Source: Flavobacteriales bacterium (lineage in GTDB: Bacteria > Bacteroidota > Bacteroidia > Flavobacteriales > Flavobacteriaceae). From it: a DNA stretch of 12,813 nucleotides. Position 1 is the first letter of the stretch; each line of letters starts with the position of its first letter. The stretch spans positions 1 to 12,813 of the forward strand of contig JALWYR010000211.1 of assembly GCA_027003085.1 (NCBI GenBank), written 5' to 3'. The position numbers were made by a program, and so were the translations under genes. Shown here in pieces: positions 1 through 9,100 of the stretch. The notes under the pieces are model-generated. The model was not told where the DNA came from, ran no database searches, and was given only the letters and a program-made list of their open reading frames with translations.

Positions 1-2449
1 TGTAATTTCCGCGTGAAATGATAAAGTTGGAGGGAATGGTGCAACGTTTTTCCCGCATTTTTTCCAGGATAAATTCGGCCGATGTGCGACTCAAAAAGTC
101 GTGCACCACCACAAACCAAGTTCCGTCGTCGTATTGGTCGGTAAAGATTTTGCGCGGTTTGGATTCGGTTTCGGTGTAAATGGCATTGAGGCATTTGTCC
201 AACGAACGCACCGCGAGTGAATCACCCCGTGCCACACGAAAAACCAGGAAAAACGGAAACTGTTCGGGATGTTCGGGCCCGTAGCGGTTTTTGAGCGTTT
301 CCAATTTTTTGCGTTCGCTTTCCGCCTGCTTGGCATACGGACTTCCGGCAAAGGTTTTTTCCACCTTTTTCAGCGTTTGAATGTAGGCGTCAATCCCGTC
401 GGTTTTGCCCGAAATACGTGCCAGCAACAAATAGAGTTTCGCCCGCTCGGGATGATTGGCATAGCGATTGATCAAGCTGTCGGTCAACCGGCGGGCCCGG
501 GTCCATTCACCCGATTGAAACAAATCGTAGGCCTGCATAAAATCGGCGTAGAATTGTTTGGACGAACTGTCGGAAAAACTTTCTGGATGCAGAATGTATT
601 GCGTGTAGGGGCTTTCGGGATAGTTTTTACGTAGCAGGGCCGCATAGCGTTCGGCCTCATCCTCTTTGTGTTCCCGTTTGGCGATTTTGTAGAGCAAATA
701 CCAGGCGCGGCTGCGCATTTCGTCATCGGGCCGGGCATCCAAAACCTTTTGCAGGTGAGCACGGGCCAACCCGTATTCTTTTAATTTGTCATCGGCATAG
801 TTGAGTCCCAAATACAAATGCGCTTGCAGGATTTGATGCCGGAGCGAATCGCGCTGTGCTTCGGTGCGCGGTATTTGGCGCAGGTAATATTCGGGCGAAT
901 ACTTATCGGGCAAGCCGTGGTTTTGGGTTTGTTGAGCGGTGTTTTCCTTATCGTTGCTTGGCTTTTCCTCCACTTCGCCTTCCTCCTCTATGTGTCCGTA
1001 TTTGTTGGTCAAACGCCAAAGGTCTTCCAGGCGGCGGTCGCCCCATTGTTGGCGGAATTGCTCCTTGCCGGTGGCCACTTGCTTTTGGTTGTAGAAATAA
1101 AAATTTCCCGCCGCTTCGCCTTCACCTTGTTGTTCGGCTTGCATACGTTTGCGTGCGCGGGCGGCTTCTTCGGCTTGCAGGCGACGGATATAGGCCAATA
1201 TGCGCCGGCGTTGTTCGGCCGTGTCCAAACGCGAAAGGGCGATCAAACTGTCGTTGCGCCGGATGAGCTTTTCCCAATGCACGATTTGGTCGATGCTGCG
1301 CCGTCGTTGGCCGATAAGCAAATATTCCAGTTTGTCCTTATCGGTAACGCTGAGCAAACTGTCCAAATAAGCGCCTGCATTAACGTAGTCGGAACGGTCC
1401 CAATAAATGTCGGCCAATTTGGTGTAGGACAAGCGCTGCAAACTTTTGACCGGCGAAGCCGTGGCTTGGCCGTAATGTTTGACGGCCAAGGCCGTGTCGC
1501 CGCGGGTTTCGTAAAGCTCACCCAGCCGGAAATGAATGTCGGGATAGTAGCGGTGGAAATAATAATTTTTGAAATAACTGTTGAGTCGCTTGATGTATTT
1601 GGGTTGTAGTGCGGTATCTTCGCGCGTAAGGTGCATACGATACCACAGGGTTTTGAGGTAAAAATATTCCGGGTCGCGGCGTTTGAGTATCAGGTCGGTC
1701 ATAGCCACAGCCGAATCTTTGCGGCCCAGTTTTTCCCACACTTGGGCGGCTTTGTAGGCCAGCCGGATTTTGAGCCGGCGCGAACGGGCGGCACGGGCGG
1801 CGCGGCTGAGCCAAACCCCTACGGGTTCTTCCAAGGTGTCGCCCCGCATGCTTTCGCTCATAAAGGCATAGGCCAGGGCGCGGGTGTCGGACCGCTTGGG
1901 TTCGGCGTTGATCACGCCGGCCAATTCGCGGCGTGCCAAACCTTTTTGGCCCATACGAAGGCGGGTTTTGGCGCGCCAAAGCCGGAGTTCGTTACGCAAA
2001 TCGCTATCGTAAAAATTGGTCAAGGCGTAGTTAAAGGCATCCAGCGCGGCCAAATAACGTTGGTCGTAATAGCGCCCTTGGCCCAGCAGCAGGAAGGCAC
2101 GGTCCATTTCCCGGTTGTATTCCACGCCGCGGTATTCGATGCTGTGTTTTTGCACGGCTTTGGCGGCTTTTTCTTCGGCTTTTTGAATCTCTTGCGAACG
2201 CGACTGGCCCGGCGCCAGCACTTTGTCATCGAATTCGATGCCTTCGAGCGGAAATTCGCGGTAAAAATCTTCCTCGGCCTTGCGGCGCAGTTCGTCCACG
2301 CCTTTTTGCAGGGCTTCATTACCGTTGAAAAGCACGTTGTAACGGGCCGTCAAGGCGTGGTAATTGTTGGAAAGCACCGAGGGTTTACGGGTGGAGCAAG
2401 CGCCCGTCAATAGCATCAAGGCCGGAACAAGGAAAAATAATCGCTTCAT
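1..2449 (-). CDS. sprE: SprE/PorW-family T9SS TPR lipoprotein (3' end outside window)
   Basis: Outer-envelope lipoprotein of the type IX secretion and gliding machinery; family members are needed for T9SS secretion. The frame is open from ATG at 2447-2449 to the window edge, giving 816 residues with no stop, so the C-terminus is missing. The N-terminus is a lipoprotein signal, MKRLFFLVPALMLLTGAC, with Cys18 as the lipidation site; residue -3 is Thr rather than Leu, a mild deviation. A family-like N-terminal segment follows (NNYHALTARYNVLFNG, about residues 27-42), then helical TPR-like repeats at about 110-180, 220-260 and 300-365. The family hallmark GNFYFYN...GKEQF...WGDRRLEDLWR is near 447-480. 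Next come an acidic linker (about 487-510), more TPR-like helices (about 537-720) and a C-terminal segment with WFVVVHDF. It is divergent from the lyase gene. The symbol is by family: porW would be equally valid. Function is inferred from family resemblance. Confidence 0.88.
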   Translation of the reverse strand, partial: MKRLFFLVPALMLLTGACSTRKPSVLSNNYHALTARYNVLFNGNEALQKGVDELRRKAEEDFYREFPLEGIEFDDKVLAPGQSRSQEIQKAEEKAAKAVQKHSIEYRGVEYNREMDRAFLLLGQGRYYDQRYLAALDAFNYALTNFYDSDLRNELRLWRAKTRLRMGQKGLARRELAGVINAEPKRSDTRALAYAFMSESMRGDTLEEPVGVWLSRAARAARSRRLKIRLAYKAAQVWEKLGRKDSAVAMTDLILKRRDPEYFYLKTLWYRMHLTREDTALQPKYIKRLNSYFKNYYFHRYYPDIHFRLGELYETRGDTALAVKHYGQATASPVKSLQRLSYTKLADIYWDRSDYVNAGAYLDSLLSVTDKDKLEYLLIGQRRRSIDQIVHWEKLIRRNDSLIALSRLDTAEQRRRILAYIRRLQAEEAARARKRMQAEQQGEGEAAGNFYFYNQKQVATGKEQFRQQWGDRRLEDLWRLTNKYGHIEEEGEVEEKPSNDKENTAQQTQNHGLPDKYSPEYYLRQIPRTEAQRDSLRHQILQAHLYLGLNYADDKLKEYGLARAHLQKVLDARPDDEMRSRAWYLLYKIAKREHKEDEAERYAALLRKNYPESPYTQYILHPESFSDSSSKQFYADFMQAYDLFQSGEWTRARRLTDSLINRYANHPERAKLYLLLARISGKTDGIDAYIQTLKKVEKTFAGSPYAKQAESERKKLETLKNRYGPEHPEQFPFFLVFRVARGDSLAVRSLDKCLNAIYTETESKPRKIFTDQYDDGTWFVVVHDFLSRTSAEFILEKMREKRCTIPSNFIISRGNY

Positions 2450-2478
2450 ACGCGCGGCTATGTGGCAATAACGTTTTG

Positions 2479-2490
2479 CGGTTCAATTTA
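2479..2490 (-). promoter_or_regulatory. Possible promoter element upstream of sprE
   Basis: On the minus strand this reads TAAATTGAACCG, ending 29 bases before the sprE ATG. A nearly identical string, TAACTTGAACCG, lies 17 bases before the phosphatase ATG (6018-6029). Both loosely resemble the Bacteroidota -7 element TAnnTTTG, but with TTGA in place of TTTG. I find no correctly spaced -33 TTTG. This is a weak call resting mainly on the shared string. Confidence 0.22.
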
Positions 2491-2609
2491 GTATTTTTCG
2501 GGCAAATGGATTTTTTTGTTTTTTGGCTAGGGCACCAAACAAAACAAACCGCCCTACATCAAATTCCGGTTTACGGATTTTACGTAAATTTCGTTTCAAA
2601 CACTCCGGC

Positions 2610-4106
2610 ATGAAAACCGATTTTATTATCGATAATCAATACCTTTCCCATACGCAGTTACGTGAAATATTTCACGAACGGCGTCGCATAAAACCGGGCG
2701 AAACGGCCCTCCAACGCACCGAAGCCGCCTACCGTTTTTTGCAACGTAAAATCCACGAAAGCGAAACGCCCGTTTACGGTATCAACACGGGATTCGGCTC
2801 GCTGGCAAGGGTCAAAATTCAACCCGGAAACCTGCAACTGCTACAAGAAAACCTGGTGCGCAGCCACGCTTGCGGAACAGGCGACATGCTTGATGCGGAC
2901 ATGGTCCGGCTTATGCTCCTACTCAAAATCATCACCTTGGCCAAGGGTTATTCGGGCATCCAAGTGAGCACCCTGCAACGGCTTATCGACTTTTATAACC
3001 ACGACATCATCCCCGTGGTATATGAAAACGGTTCGCTGGGCGCATCGGGCGATTTGGCGCCGCTGGCCCATTTGGCCCTTCCGCTCATCGGCGAAGGCGA
3101 AGTGCATTTCCAAGGGCAAATCCGTCCGGCGGCCGAAGTGCTTGAAGCCATGCATTGGGAACCCGTCCGTTTGGAAGCCAAGGAAGGCCTGGCCCTGCTC
3201 AACGGCACCCAGTTTATGACCGCCCTCGGGTTAATGAACCTTTGGAAAGCACAAAAACTCGACCTGCTGGCCGACCGTATTGCCGCCGTTTCCTTGGAGG
3301 CCTACGACGCACGTATCGAACCCTTCGACGAGGTGGTGCAAAACATCCGCCCCTATCCCGGACAGGCCGAAACCGCCCGGCGTATCAGAACACAACTGGC
3401 CGAAAGCCCCATCATCCACCGGCCCAAAAAACACGTGCAAGACCCCTATTCGTTCCGCTGCGTGCCCCAGGTGCACGGCGCTGTCAAAGATGCCATCGAT
3501 TATGTGGCCCGCACTTTTGAAGTGGAAATCAATGCCGTTACCGACAATCCTATCATCGACATGGAAAACGACCGCATCCTTTCGGGCGGAAATTTCCATG
3601 GCGAGCCCTTGGCCATGGCGTCTGATATGCTGGCCATAGCCGTGTCGGAAATGGCCAATATTTCCGAACGCCGCACCTACCGGCTCATCTCGGGCAAACG
3701 CGAGCTGCCGGCCTACCTCACACCCAAGCCCGGCCTCAATTCCGGCCTGATGATTCCCCAATACATGGCCGCATCATTGGTCAATCAAAACAAACAATTG
3801 GCCGTGCCCAACAGCACCGACTCCATCGAATCCAGCAACGGCCAGGAAGACCACGTGAGCATGGGCGCCAACTCGGCACTCAAAACCCGGCGCATCCTGC
3901 GCAACACCCAAACGGTGCTGGCCGTGGAACTGCTTACCGCCATGCAGGCCCTCCACTTCCGTAAACTTTCGCCTTCGCCTGCCACCCGGACATTTCTGGA
4001 ACCTTTTCGCAAAGCGGTTCCGTTTTTGGAGCATGATGAGATATTGTACAAGCACATCCGCAAAGTGGACGAATTGCTGGAAAGCCAAATGAATACCCCC
4101 GATTAA
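2610..4106 (+). CDS. hutH: Histidine ammonia-lyase
   Basis: Cytosolic aromatic amino acid lyase of 498 residues, a normal length for the family, that removes ammonia from L-histidine to give urocanate, the first step of histidine degradation. The MIO prosthetic group forms from Ala145-Ser146-Gly147 in GSLGASGDLAPL. Other expected active-site positions are Tyr56 (YGINTGFG), Ser85-His86 (RSHACGTG), Arg283 (PYSFRCVPQVHGA), the EINAVTDNPII block at about 307-316 and Glu413 (NGQEDHVSMG). Ser-His at 85-86 fits histidine lyases; tyrosine lyases usually have a His in the substrate-selecting position. The frame is open further upstream to a TTG at 2523, but ATG 2610 is chosen because homology begins there and the upstream residues look like translated spacer. 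No hutU, hutI or hutG is nearby. It converges on ruvX with a 15-base gap. Family assignment is firm; substrate is likely but inferred. Confidence 0.92.
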   Translation: MKTDFIIDNQYLSHTQLREIFHERRRIKPGETALQRTEAAYRFLQRKIHESETPVYGINTGFGSLARVKIQPGNLQLLQENLVRSHACGTGDMLDADMVRLMLLLKIITLAKGYSGIQVSTLQRLIDFYNHDIIPVVYENGSLGASGDLAPLAHLALPLIGEGEVHFQGQIRPAAEVLEAMHWEPVRLEAKEGLALLNGTQFMTALGLMNLWKAQKLDLLADRIAAVSLEAYDARIEPFDEVVQNIRPYPGQAETARRIRTQLAESPIIHRPKKHVQDPYSFRCVPQVHGAVKDAIDYVARTFEVEINAVTDNPIIDMENDRILSGGNFHGEPLAMASDMLAIAVSEMANISERRTYRLISGKRELPAYLTPKPGLNSGLMIPQYMAASLVNQNKQLAVPNSTDSIESSNGQEDHVSMGANSALKTRRILRNTQTVLAVELLTAMQALHFRKLSPSPATRTFLEPFRKAVPFLEHDEILYKHIRKVDELLESQMNTPD

Positions 4107-4121
4107 AAAAAATCCGGCATC

Positions 4122-4535
4122 TCAACGGCTTCGCCCCGCCAAATAATCCTGCAAAATCAGTGCGGCCGACACCTTGTCCACCATGGCCTTGTTGCGGCGT
4201 TTTTTACGACCCAAACCTCCGGCAATCATGGCATCAAAGGCCATTTTGGACGTATAGCGTTCGTCTTGACGTGCTACCGTAATATGCGGATATTTTTTCC
4301 GGAACCGGCGAATAAACGTCCGTATATCTGCTTCCAGGTCGTTGTGAGTGCCATCCTCGCGCAAAGGTTCACCCACCACCAAGGTTTCCACGGCATTGGC
4401 GGCCAAATATTTTTCCAAAAAATCCCACAAACGCCCCGTTTCCACCGTAGTAAGGGGCGAAGCAATCATTTGCAGGTCGTCGGTTTCGGCCAGACCCGAA
4501 CGCTTGCGGCCATAGTCCAAGGCAAGGATTTTCAT
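4122..4535 (-). CDS. ruvX: RuvX/YqgF-family RNase H-fold nuclease
   Basis: A 137-residue protein of the YqgF/RuvX family, described as a putative Holliday-junction resolvase and, in E. coli, implicated in processing the 5' end of pre-16S rRNA. The RNase H-like fold is recognisable: first acidic residue Asp7 in LALDYGRKRSGLA, the strand-plus-acidic motif VVGEPLREDGT at about 53-63 with Glu56, DERYTS at 91-96, and Asp120 in VDKVSAALILQDYL. Length is typical. ATG 4533-4535 is the start; a TTG nine bases upstream would add only three residues. The ATG lies 10 bases after the phosphatase stop, so the two are probably cotranscribed and possibly translationally coupled. No functional tie between them is known to me. 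Confidence 0.93.
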   Translation of the reverse strand: MKILALDYGRKRSGLAETDDLQMIASPLTTVETGRLWDFLEKYLAANAVETLVVGEPLREDGTHNDLEADIRTFIRRFRKKYPHITVARQDERYTSKMAFDAMIAGGLGRKKRRNKAMVDKVSAALILQDYLAGRSR

Positions 4536-4545
4536 GCGGGCCAAG

Positions 4546-6000
4546 TTAGTGCAAAATAATTTTACGGCTCAGTACATAAGGGCCCGATTGTATGCGCAAA
4601 ATATACAGTCCGCGCTTGAAGGCGCTTACATTTAATACGGTTCCCCAGGCCGTCAGGTGTTGCATCCAAACCTTACGTCCGGTCAAATCCACCAATTGCA
4701 AGCGCACAGGCCTTCTACTCCCCCACTCCACGTGTAATGTCCCGTTGGCCGGATTGGGATAAATGCGCAACTTGGCCGTCAAATCCTCTCCTACCGCCGT
4801 AATCGATGTATGCAAACGGATGGTCTCTACCAGGCTGCCGTCCGGCCGGATAACACGAAGCACGGCACTGTCGCCCCGGATGCTCACTTTCATAAAATGA
4901 TAAGTAGCCTCGGCATAAACAATCACCCCGCCCGAGGTATAGGAAGGCTGATACAAGGATGCTCCCCCGCCGCCCAAGGTAAAGTGATGAATACTGTCCA
5001 CCAAGGTGTGGGCATAATAATGATTGTGTCCGCCGAAAACCGCTTGCACGCCATACTGCACACACAGCGGTTGAATATTGTTTTGCACATCGGTATTGTT
5101 ACTGTGCTCCGATAACAAACTACGTGAACTTCTGCGTGAAGTACTTCGTGCCGACCATCCGGGTTCGTGCAGCACAACAAACTTCCAAGGCTTGTTCGAA
5201 GCAGCCAAATCGTTTTGTAGCCATCGTAGTTGGGCCGTGCTAATACGTCCCGGACGCCAGGTGCCATTGTCGTACTGATCCAGCACGGCAATATGTACCG
5301 GCCCGTAGTCAAAACTGAAATACATATCATCGCCATCGGTGGAACCGCTGGCATAACCATATGGCCAATATTTGTAAAACAGCGTTGCATTGCCGCTGGA
5401 ATAGCTTCCATTGTAATTCTCATGATTGCCACGTGCTATTACAAACGGAACCAGCGATTTGAGTGTTTCGTTGTTCGGATATTGACTGTTAAAAAATTGG
5501 TTGTCCCAATCCTGTTCGGTCCGGCCGCGGCTTACCAAATCGCCCGTAAGCACACACAGGGTTTGCGATGCAGTATCGTTGGCCATCTCCGTAAGGATAC
5601 GACCCGTAACATTGTTTTGCACATCGGGATGCGAACGGGTGTCGCCATACACATAAAAACTTACATCGCCGGCCGACAAAGGCGGCGCGGTGTAAAAACT
5701 ACCGGTTTTTTCGCGACTTCCCAGGCGGACTTTGTAATAATATTTGGTGCCGGGATTTAGCCCTGTAATAGTATAGCGGAATTGTTTGTCGTTTCCGTAG
5801 GCCGGCACGTTCACCTGATGCTCATAGGCCGTGGATGTGCCCCAAAAGAGCGTGGACGATGTGCCCGTATCGCTTTGCCACATGATGGTCATGGACGTAT
5901 TATTACCCGGAAAAAGTAAATAGGGCCCCTTGCGGAACGACTGGGCCGAGGAGGTAATCGATACAGTAACCGACAGCATAATAAGGAAAATTTTCCTCAT
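4546..6000 (-). CDS. Secreted purple-acid-phosphatase-like metallophosphoesterase with T9SS sorting domain
   Basis: A 484-residue exported calcineurin-like phosphoesterase. Signal peptide at 1-19 (MRKIFLIMLSVTVSITSSA). A fibronectin-III-like domain typical of the N-terminus of purple acid phosphatases spans about 23-106 (FRKGPYLL, TITGLNPGTKYYYKV). The metallophosphatase domain spans about 113-380: Asp120 in YGDTRSH, Asp154 in LTGDLVSRG, Asn192-His193 in GNHE, His278 in VLHEPGW, and His325/His327 in GGHNHYY, giving the expected two-metal ligand set. The C-terminus at about 410-484 is a T9SS type A sorting domain: LRIYPNPANGTLHVEW, LVDLTGRKVW, RGLYILRI and a basic end. A Ser/Arg-rich patch at 283-294 comes from a 12-base tandem repeat. 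It is the first gene of a pair with ruvX and is insulated from the upstream gene by a terminator. Likely hydrolyses phosphomonoesters or diesters outside the cell; the substrate cannot be read from sequence. Confidence 0.9.
   Translation of the reverse strand: MRKIFLIMLSVTVSITSSAQSFRKGPYLLFPGNNTSMTIMWQSDTGTSSTLFWGTSTAYEHQVNVPAYGNDKQFRYTITGLNPGTKYYYKVRLGSREKTGSFYTAPPLSAGDVSFYVYGDTRSHPDVQNNVTGRILTEMANDTASQTLCVLTGDLVSRGRTEQDWDNQFFNSQYPNNETLKSLVPFVIARGNHENYNGSYSSGNATLFYKYWPYGYASGSTDGDDMYFSFDYGPVHIAVLDQYDNGTWRPGRISTAQLRWLQNDLAASNKPWKFVVLHEPGWSARSTSRRSSRSLLSEHSNNTDVQNNIQPLCVQYGVQAVFGGHNHYYAHTLVDSIHHFTLGGGGASLYQPSYTSGGVIVYAEATYHFMKVSIRGDSAVLRVIRPDGSLVETIRLHTSITAVGEDLTAKLRIYPNPANGTLHVEWGSRRPVRLQLVDLTGRKVWMQHLTAWGTVLNVSAFKRGLYILRIQSGPYVLSRKIILH
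5120..5155 (-). repeat. Three-copy imperfect 12-base tandem repeat inside the phosphatase gene
   Basis: On the plus strand the units are CTACGTGAACTT (5120-5131), CTGCGTGAAGTA (5132-5143) and CTTCGTGCCGAC (5144-5155), sharing CTnCGTG and, in the first two, CTnCGTGAA. The period is a multiple of three, so the frame is kept. Read on the coding strand they give the Ser/Arg-rich stretch ARSTSRRSSRS, just after the metal-site motif VLHEPGWS. Confidence 0.6.
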
Positions 6001-6017
6001 TCCGAAAATTTTTTCAC

Positions 6018-6029
6018 CGGTTCAAGTTA
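6018..6029 (-). promoter_or_regulatory. Possible promoter element upstream of the phosphatase
   Basis: Reads TAACTTGAACCG on the minus strand, 17 bases before the phosphatase ATG, and differs by one base from the string upstream of sprE at 2479-2490. The phosphatase needs its own promoter because a strong terminator ends the preceding transcript. The match to TAnnTTTG is poor and no -33 box is clear. Confidence 0.25.
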
Positions 6030-6107
6030 CTAAATTTATGGGATTTAAATTTTTAGCCTTCACCACCTCAGGATACTCCTGGGCTCCATAATCCGGCAGG
6101 GTGCCCA

Positions 6108-6141
6108 ATAAAAAACCGCCCTGTATGGACGGTCTTTTTTT
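6108..6141 (-). terminator. Rho-independent terminator of the propeller gene
   Basis: On the minus strand the stem arms are ACCGTCC (6133-6127) and GGGCGGT (6121-6115) around a five-base loop, flanked by an A-run before and TTTTTT after. All seven pairs form, one as G-U. On the plus strand the same position is an A-C mismatch, so the structure favours minus-strand transcripts. It lies 17 bases after the stop of the propeller gene. Confidence 0.85.
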
Positions 6142-6157
6142 ACAATCAATCCCGGGT

Positions 6158-9100
6158 TTAACGCCGCAGGAACCGGCTATGAAAAACGCCGCGGTTGGTT
6201 TGTAATTCCAGTATATAAGCGCCACGTGGCAGGTTGTGCACGTCGATATCTAAACGGGTTTCGGGTTGGGCAAAATGCTTTTCGGATAAAATTTTCCCGC
6301 TTAAATCCAGGATGCGGTAATGCTCAACCACCGTTTGACGTCGTGCCCGGACAAATAGCCGGCCGTCGGTGGGATTGGGAAAGAGGTTCAAATAGGTTTG
6401 CCAAGCTGTTTTTTTTGTGTCCAGTTGCAAATCCACTTGCAAGTTGTCCAGCATAACACCTTCATAGTGAACCGAATAATCGGAAGCCATCACAAAACGC
6501 AAATAAACCCGCGGCTCGCCGGCCAAGAAATCCAAGCTATGGCTGTAATGACGGATTTGGCTGTCGTAACCCGTCCATTGGGCGCCTTGGCAAGCACCTT
6601 GCACCGTACTGCTGTTGTACCAATCCGGGTCGGCACTGCTACCCAATACGGTCCAAGTGGAGCCGTCGGTGGAATATTCCACATAAAACGCATCCCAATC
6701 CTGCTCGATGTCGAAAGCCATATCAAAGCCCAAAGTAGCCGATGTTACTTGCGAAAAATCGAGGCACGGCACATACAAGTGAGCCGTGGTTTGGTCGGGA
6801 TAGGTTCCCGATGCATTGGTACAATATGCGTATGTTCCCGAAGCCGCCGCATTCAATACCGAACCCGAAGGATGGGCACGTTCCCAAAGGTTGCCCGTTG
6901 GAAGGGTTTGGGTGAGTAGTTCGTGGGATGGTGATTCGAAATCGTAGCTAAACGATGCGCTCTCGCTTTTATTGACCGTAAGCGTATATTCCAACGTATT
7001 GTTTTGCGTGTTTTGGTCGGCGGCATATTGCACCTGAATTTGTACCGGAACCACACCTAAACTCACCGCATTGTTCGGCGTAATGGTCAGGGATAGTGTA
7101 TCGCCACTGTGTAAAGTTCCGTTCCAGGAAGCGTTGCCTGTTTCGCCGTTGATGTCCCAGTTGTAGGAAAAATGCGTTATGTCGTTGTTTCCGTTATTTA
7201 TTACCCTGAAATCCACATCTTGCAAAGTTCCGCAATACATACCGGCATCGCCGTTCATAGCAATTTTGGCATCATCGTCGGGATGATAGGCAGGAACACC
7301 GGTTACCCAAGTGCTACGGCCATAGGTACCCACCCACAACTTTCCTTCATCGCCGGCCAATTCCAAATCCATACAAAAGGTATGCGGCAAGTTGTTGTGA
7401 AATGCTTCCCAATTGTTGCCTGAGGTCTTGCGGTAAACACCTATGTCGTTGGCCAAATACAAGGTCTCGTTGGGGCTGTAAGGATGATATACCAAATCAT
7501 GGATGCGGATGTCGGCCGGCAGGCCGGCGGAAATGTCCGTCCAAGTAGATTCGTCGGTGCTTTCATACACGTGGCTTCCGGCGGCCACCCAAATTTTTCC
7601 GTTTTGCGGATTGAGGGTAACGGCGCGCACATTGTAGGAAAAATCGTGTAGTTGTGAGAAATTTGCGCCTGCATCGGTACTTTTATACAAAACGGTGTTT
7701 ACGGCAGCATAAATTACATTGGAATTTGTTGGGTGACAATAAAGCATATCGATATTACCCGAAAAGGATGAGCCGGTTACCGACTGCCATCCGCTACCGG
7801 TTAGTTTATAAACCTTGGTAAATCCGGCATAAAGCGTTCCGTCGGCACCTATGGCCAAAGGGGTTACCCAATTGCCATAGGATGGCCCGCTGTAACCGCC
7901 AACTGTGGTTAGTCCTCCGTTTCGGGTTACATTGAGATAGATTCCGTAGTAAATAAAACTGTATGCTGTTTGGGGATCGGAGGGGTTAACGGCATTATCC
8001 ATACCATCGGCACCGTGATAAATATTCCAATGCTCATCGGGCTGCTTGGCAATGCCGCCGTTGTCTTGAAGGCCGCCGTAAATATGTTCGGAATGAGCAT
8101 CTTTGTAAGCCGAAATGCGATAAAACATACTTATGGCCAAATCATCGTTTTTGTTGACAAAATGAGCGCCGTTGTCCGTGCTCAAATAGACTCCTCCATC
8201 GGAACCTACCACCAAGGTGTTCCCGTAGTATTCCAAATAATGAATGTCGGCATGTGTATAGCGATCATTCATAGTGGCCCAATCGTTCCACACGGAAAAA
8301 GATGCACCGCCATTGGTGGATTTCCATAGATTTAACTCTCCAAGAAAAATAATATTGGGGTCGGTATCGGAAACGGTCATGGCCAAATCATACCAGGTTT
8401 GTTGCGACCCGTCCAAAGCATCATTAGCCGCCGTCCGCGTAAATGAGGAACCGCTGTTTGTGGACTTGTAAAGCCCGACAAAGCTGCTGCCGTTGGTGGC
8501 TAAAACATAAACGTTGTTAGGTGCCGCAGGCGTTACATCCATCACATAACGCGAAACATTGGACGATGAAGGAAGGCCCGAACTAACCATGGAAAAACTG
8601 TCGCCACCATTTGTTGAACGATAAAACCGAGTATTGGAAACGGCATACAAGTAATTGAAATTACCGGGTTTCATTCGCATTTCACGAATTCCGGCATTGA
8701 GCGTTAGCGTCCAATTTTGCCCGCCGTTGGTGGATTTGTAAACACCGTCGCTCGAAGCAAAAACAATTTCGTTGCTATTTGAGGGATTGATGATAATTTG
8801 CGACACATAATCCAGGGAATTTATCGAAGGCGTAAGGTTGGTCCAAGTTTGACCGCCGTCGGTAGAGCGGTAAACACCATAGGAAGGCGTAACGCGGGCA
8901 TCATCGTCACCGGTGCCGATGTAAATCGTATTGTGATCCGAAGGATCAAGGGCAATGGCCGACACACCCAATGTGGGCAAATCATCGGTGAGTGGAGTAA
9001 AAGTTTGTCCGCCGTCGGTGGATTTCCATAATCCGCCGGCAGGCGCGCCCACATAGATGATTTGCGGATTTTGGTCGTCGATTAGCACAACATTCACCCG

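Noticed and set aside
818..1609. Long plus-strand open frame of 263 codons
   Set aside because: It is antisense to sprE, whose minus frame carries the lipoprotein signal and family motifs throughout. The plus frame has no recognisable domain.
1631..2413. Long plus-strand open frame of 260 codons
   Set aside because: Also antisense to sprE. It reflects codon bias of the real gene and shows no protein-family features.
2523..2609. N-terminal extension of the lyase from TTG 2523
   Set aside because: The added residues look like translated spacer, and the family alignment begins at the ATG at 2610.
2610..4106. Tyrosine or phenylalanine ammonia-lyase
   Set aside because: Ser-His at residues 85-86 and the QEDHVSM context fit histidine lyases better; not excluded without an assay.
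4107..4121. Shared terminator between the converging lyase and ruvX genes
   Set aside because: The 15-base gap has an A-run but no stem-loop; no terminator is visible for either gene here.
6070..6104. Two small inverted repeats (CAGGA-TAC-TCCTG and GGC-AGGGT-GCC) upstream of the phosphatase
   Set aside because: The stems are only 3-5 pairs with no T-run or operator-like context; likely chance.
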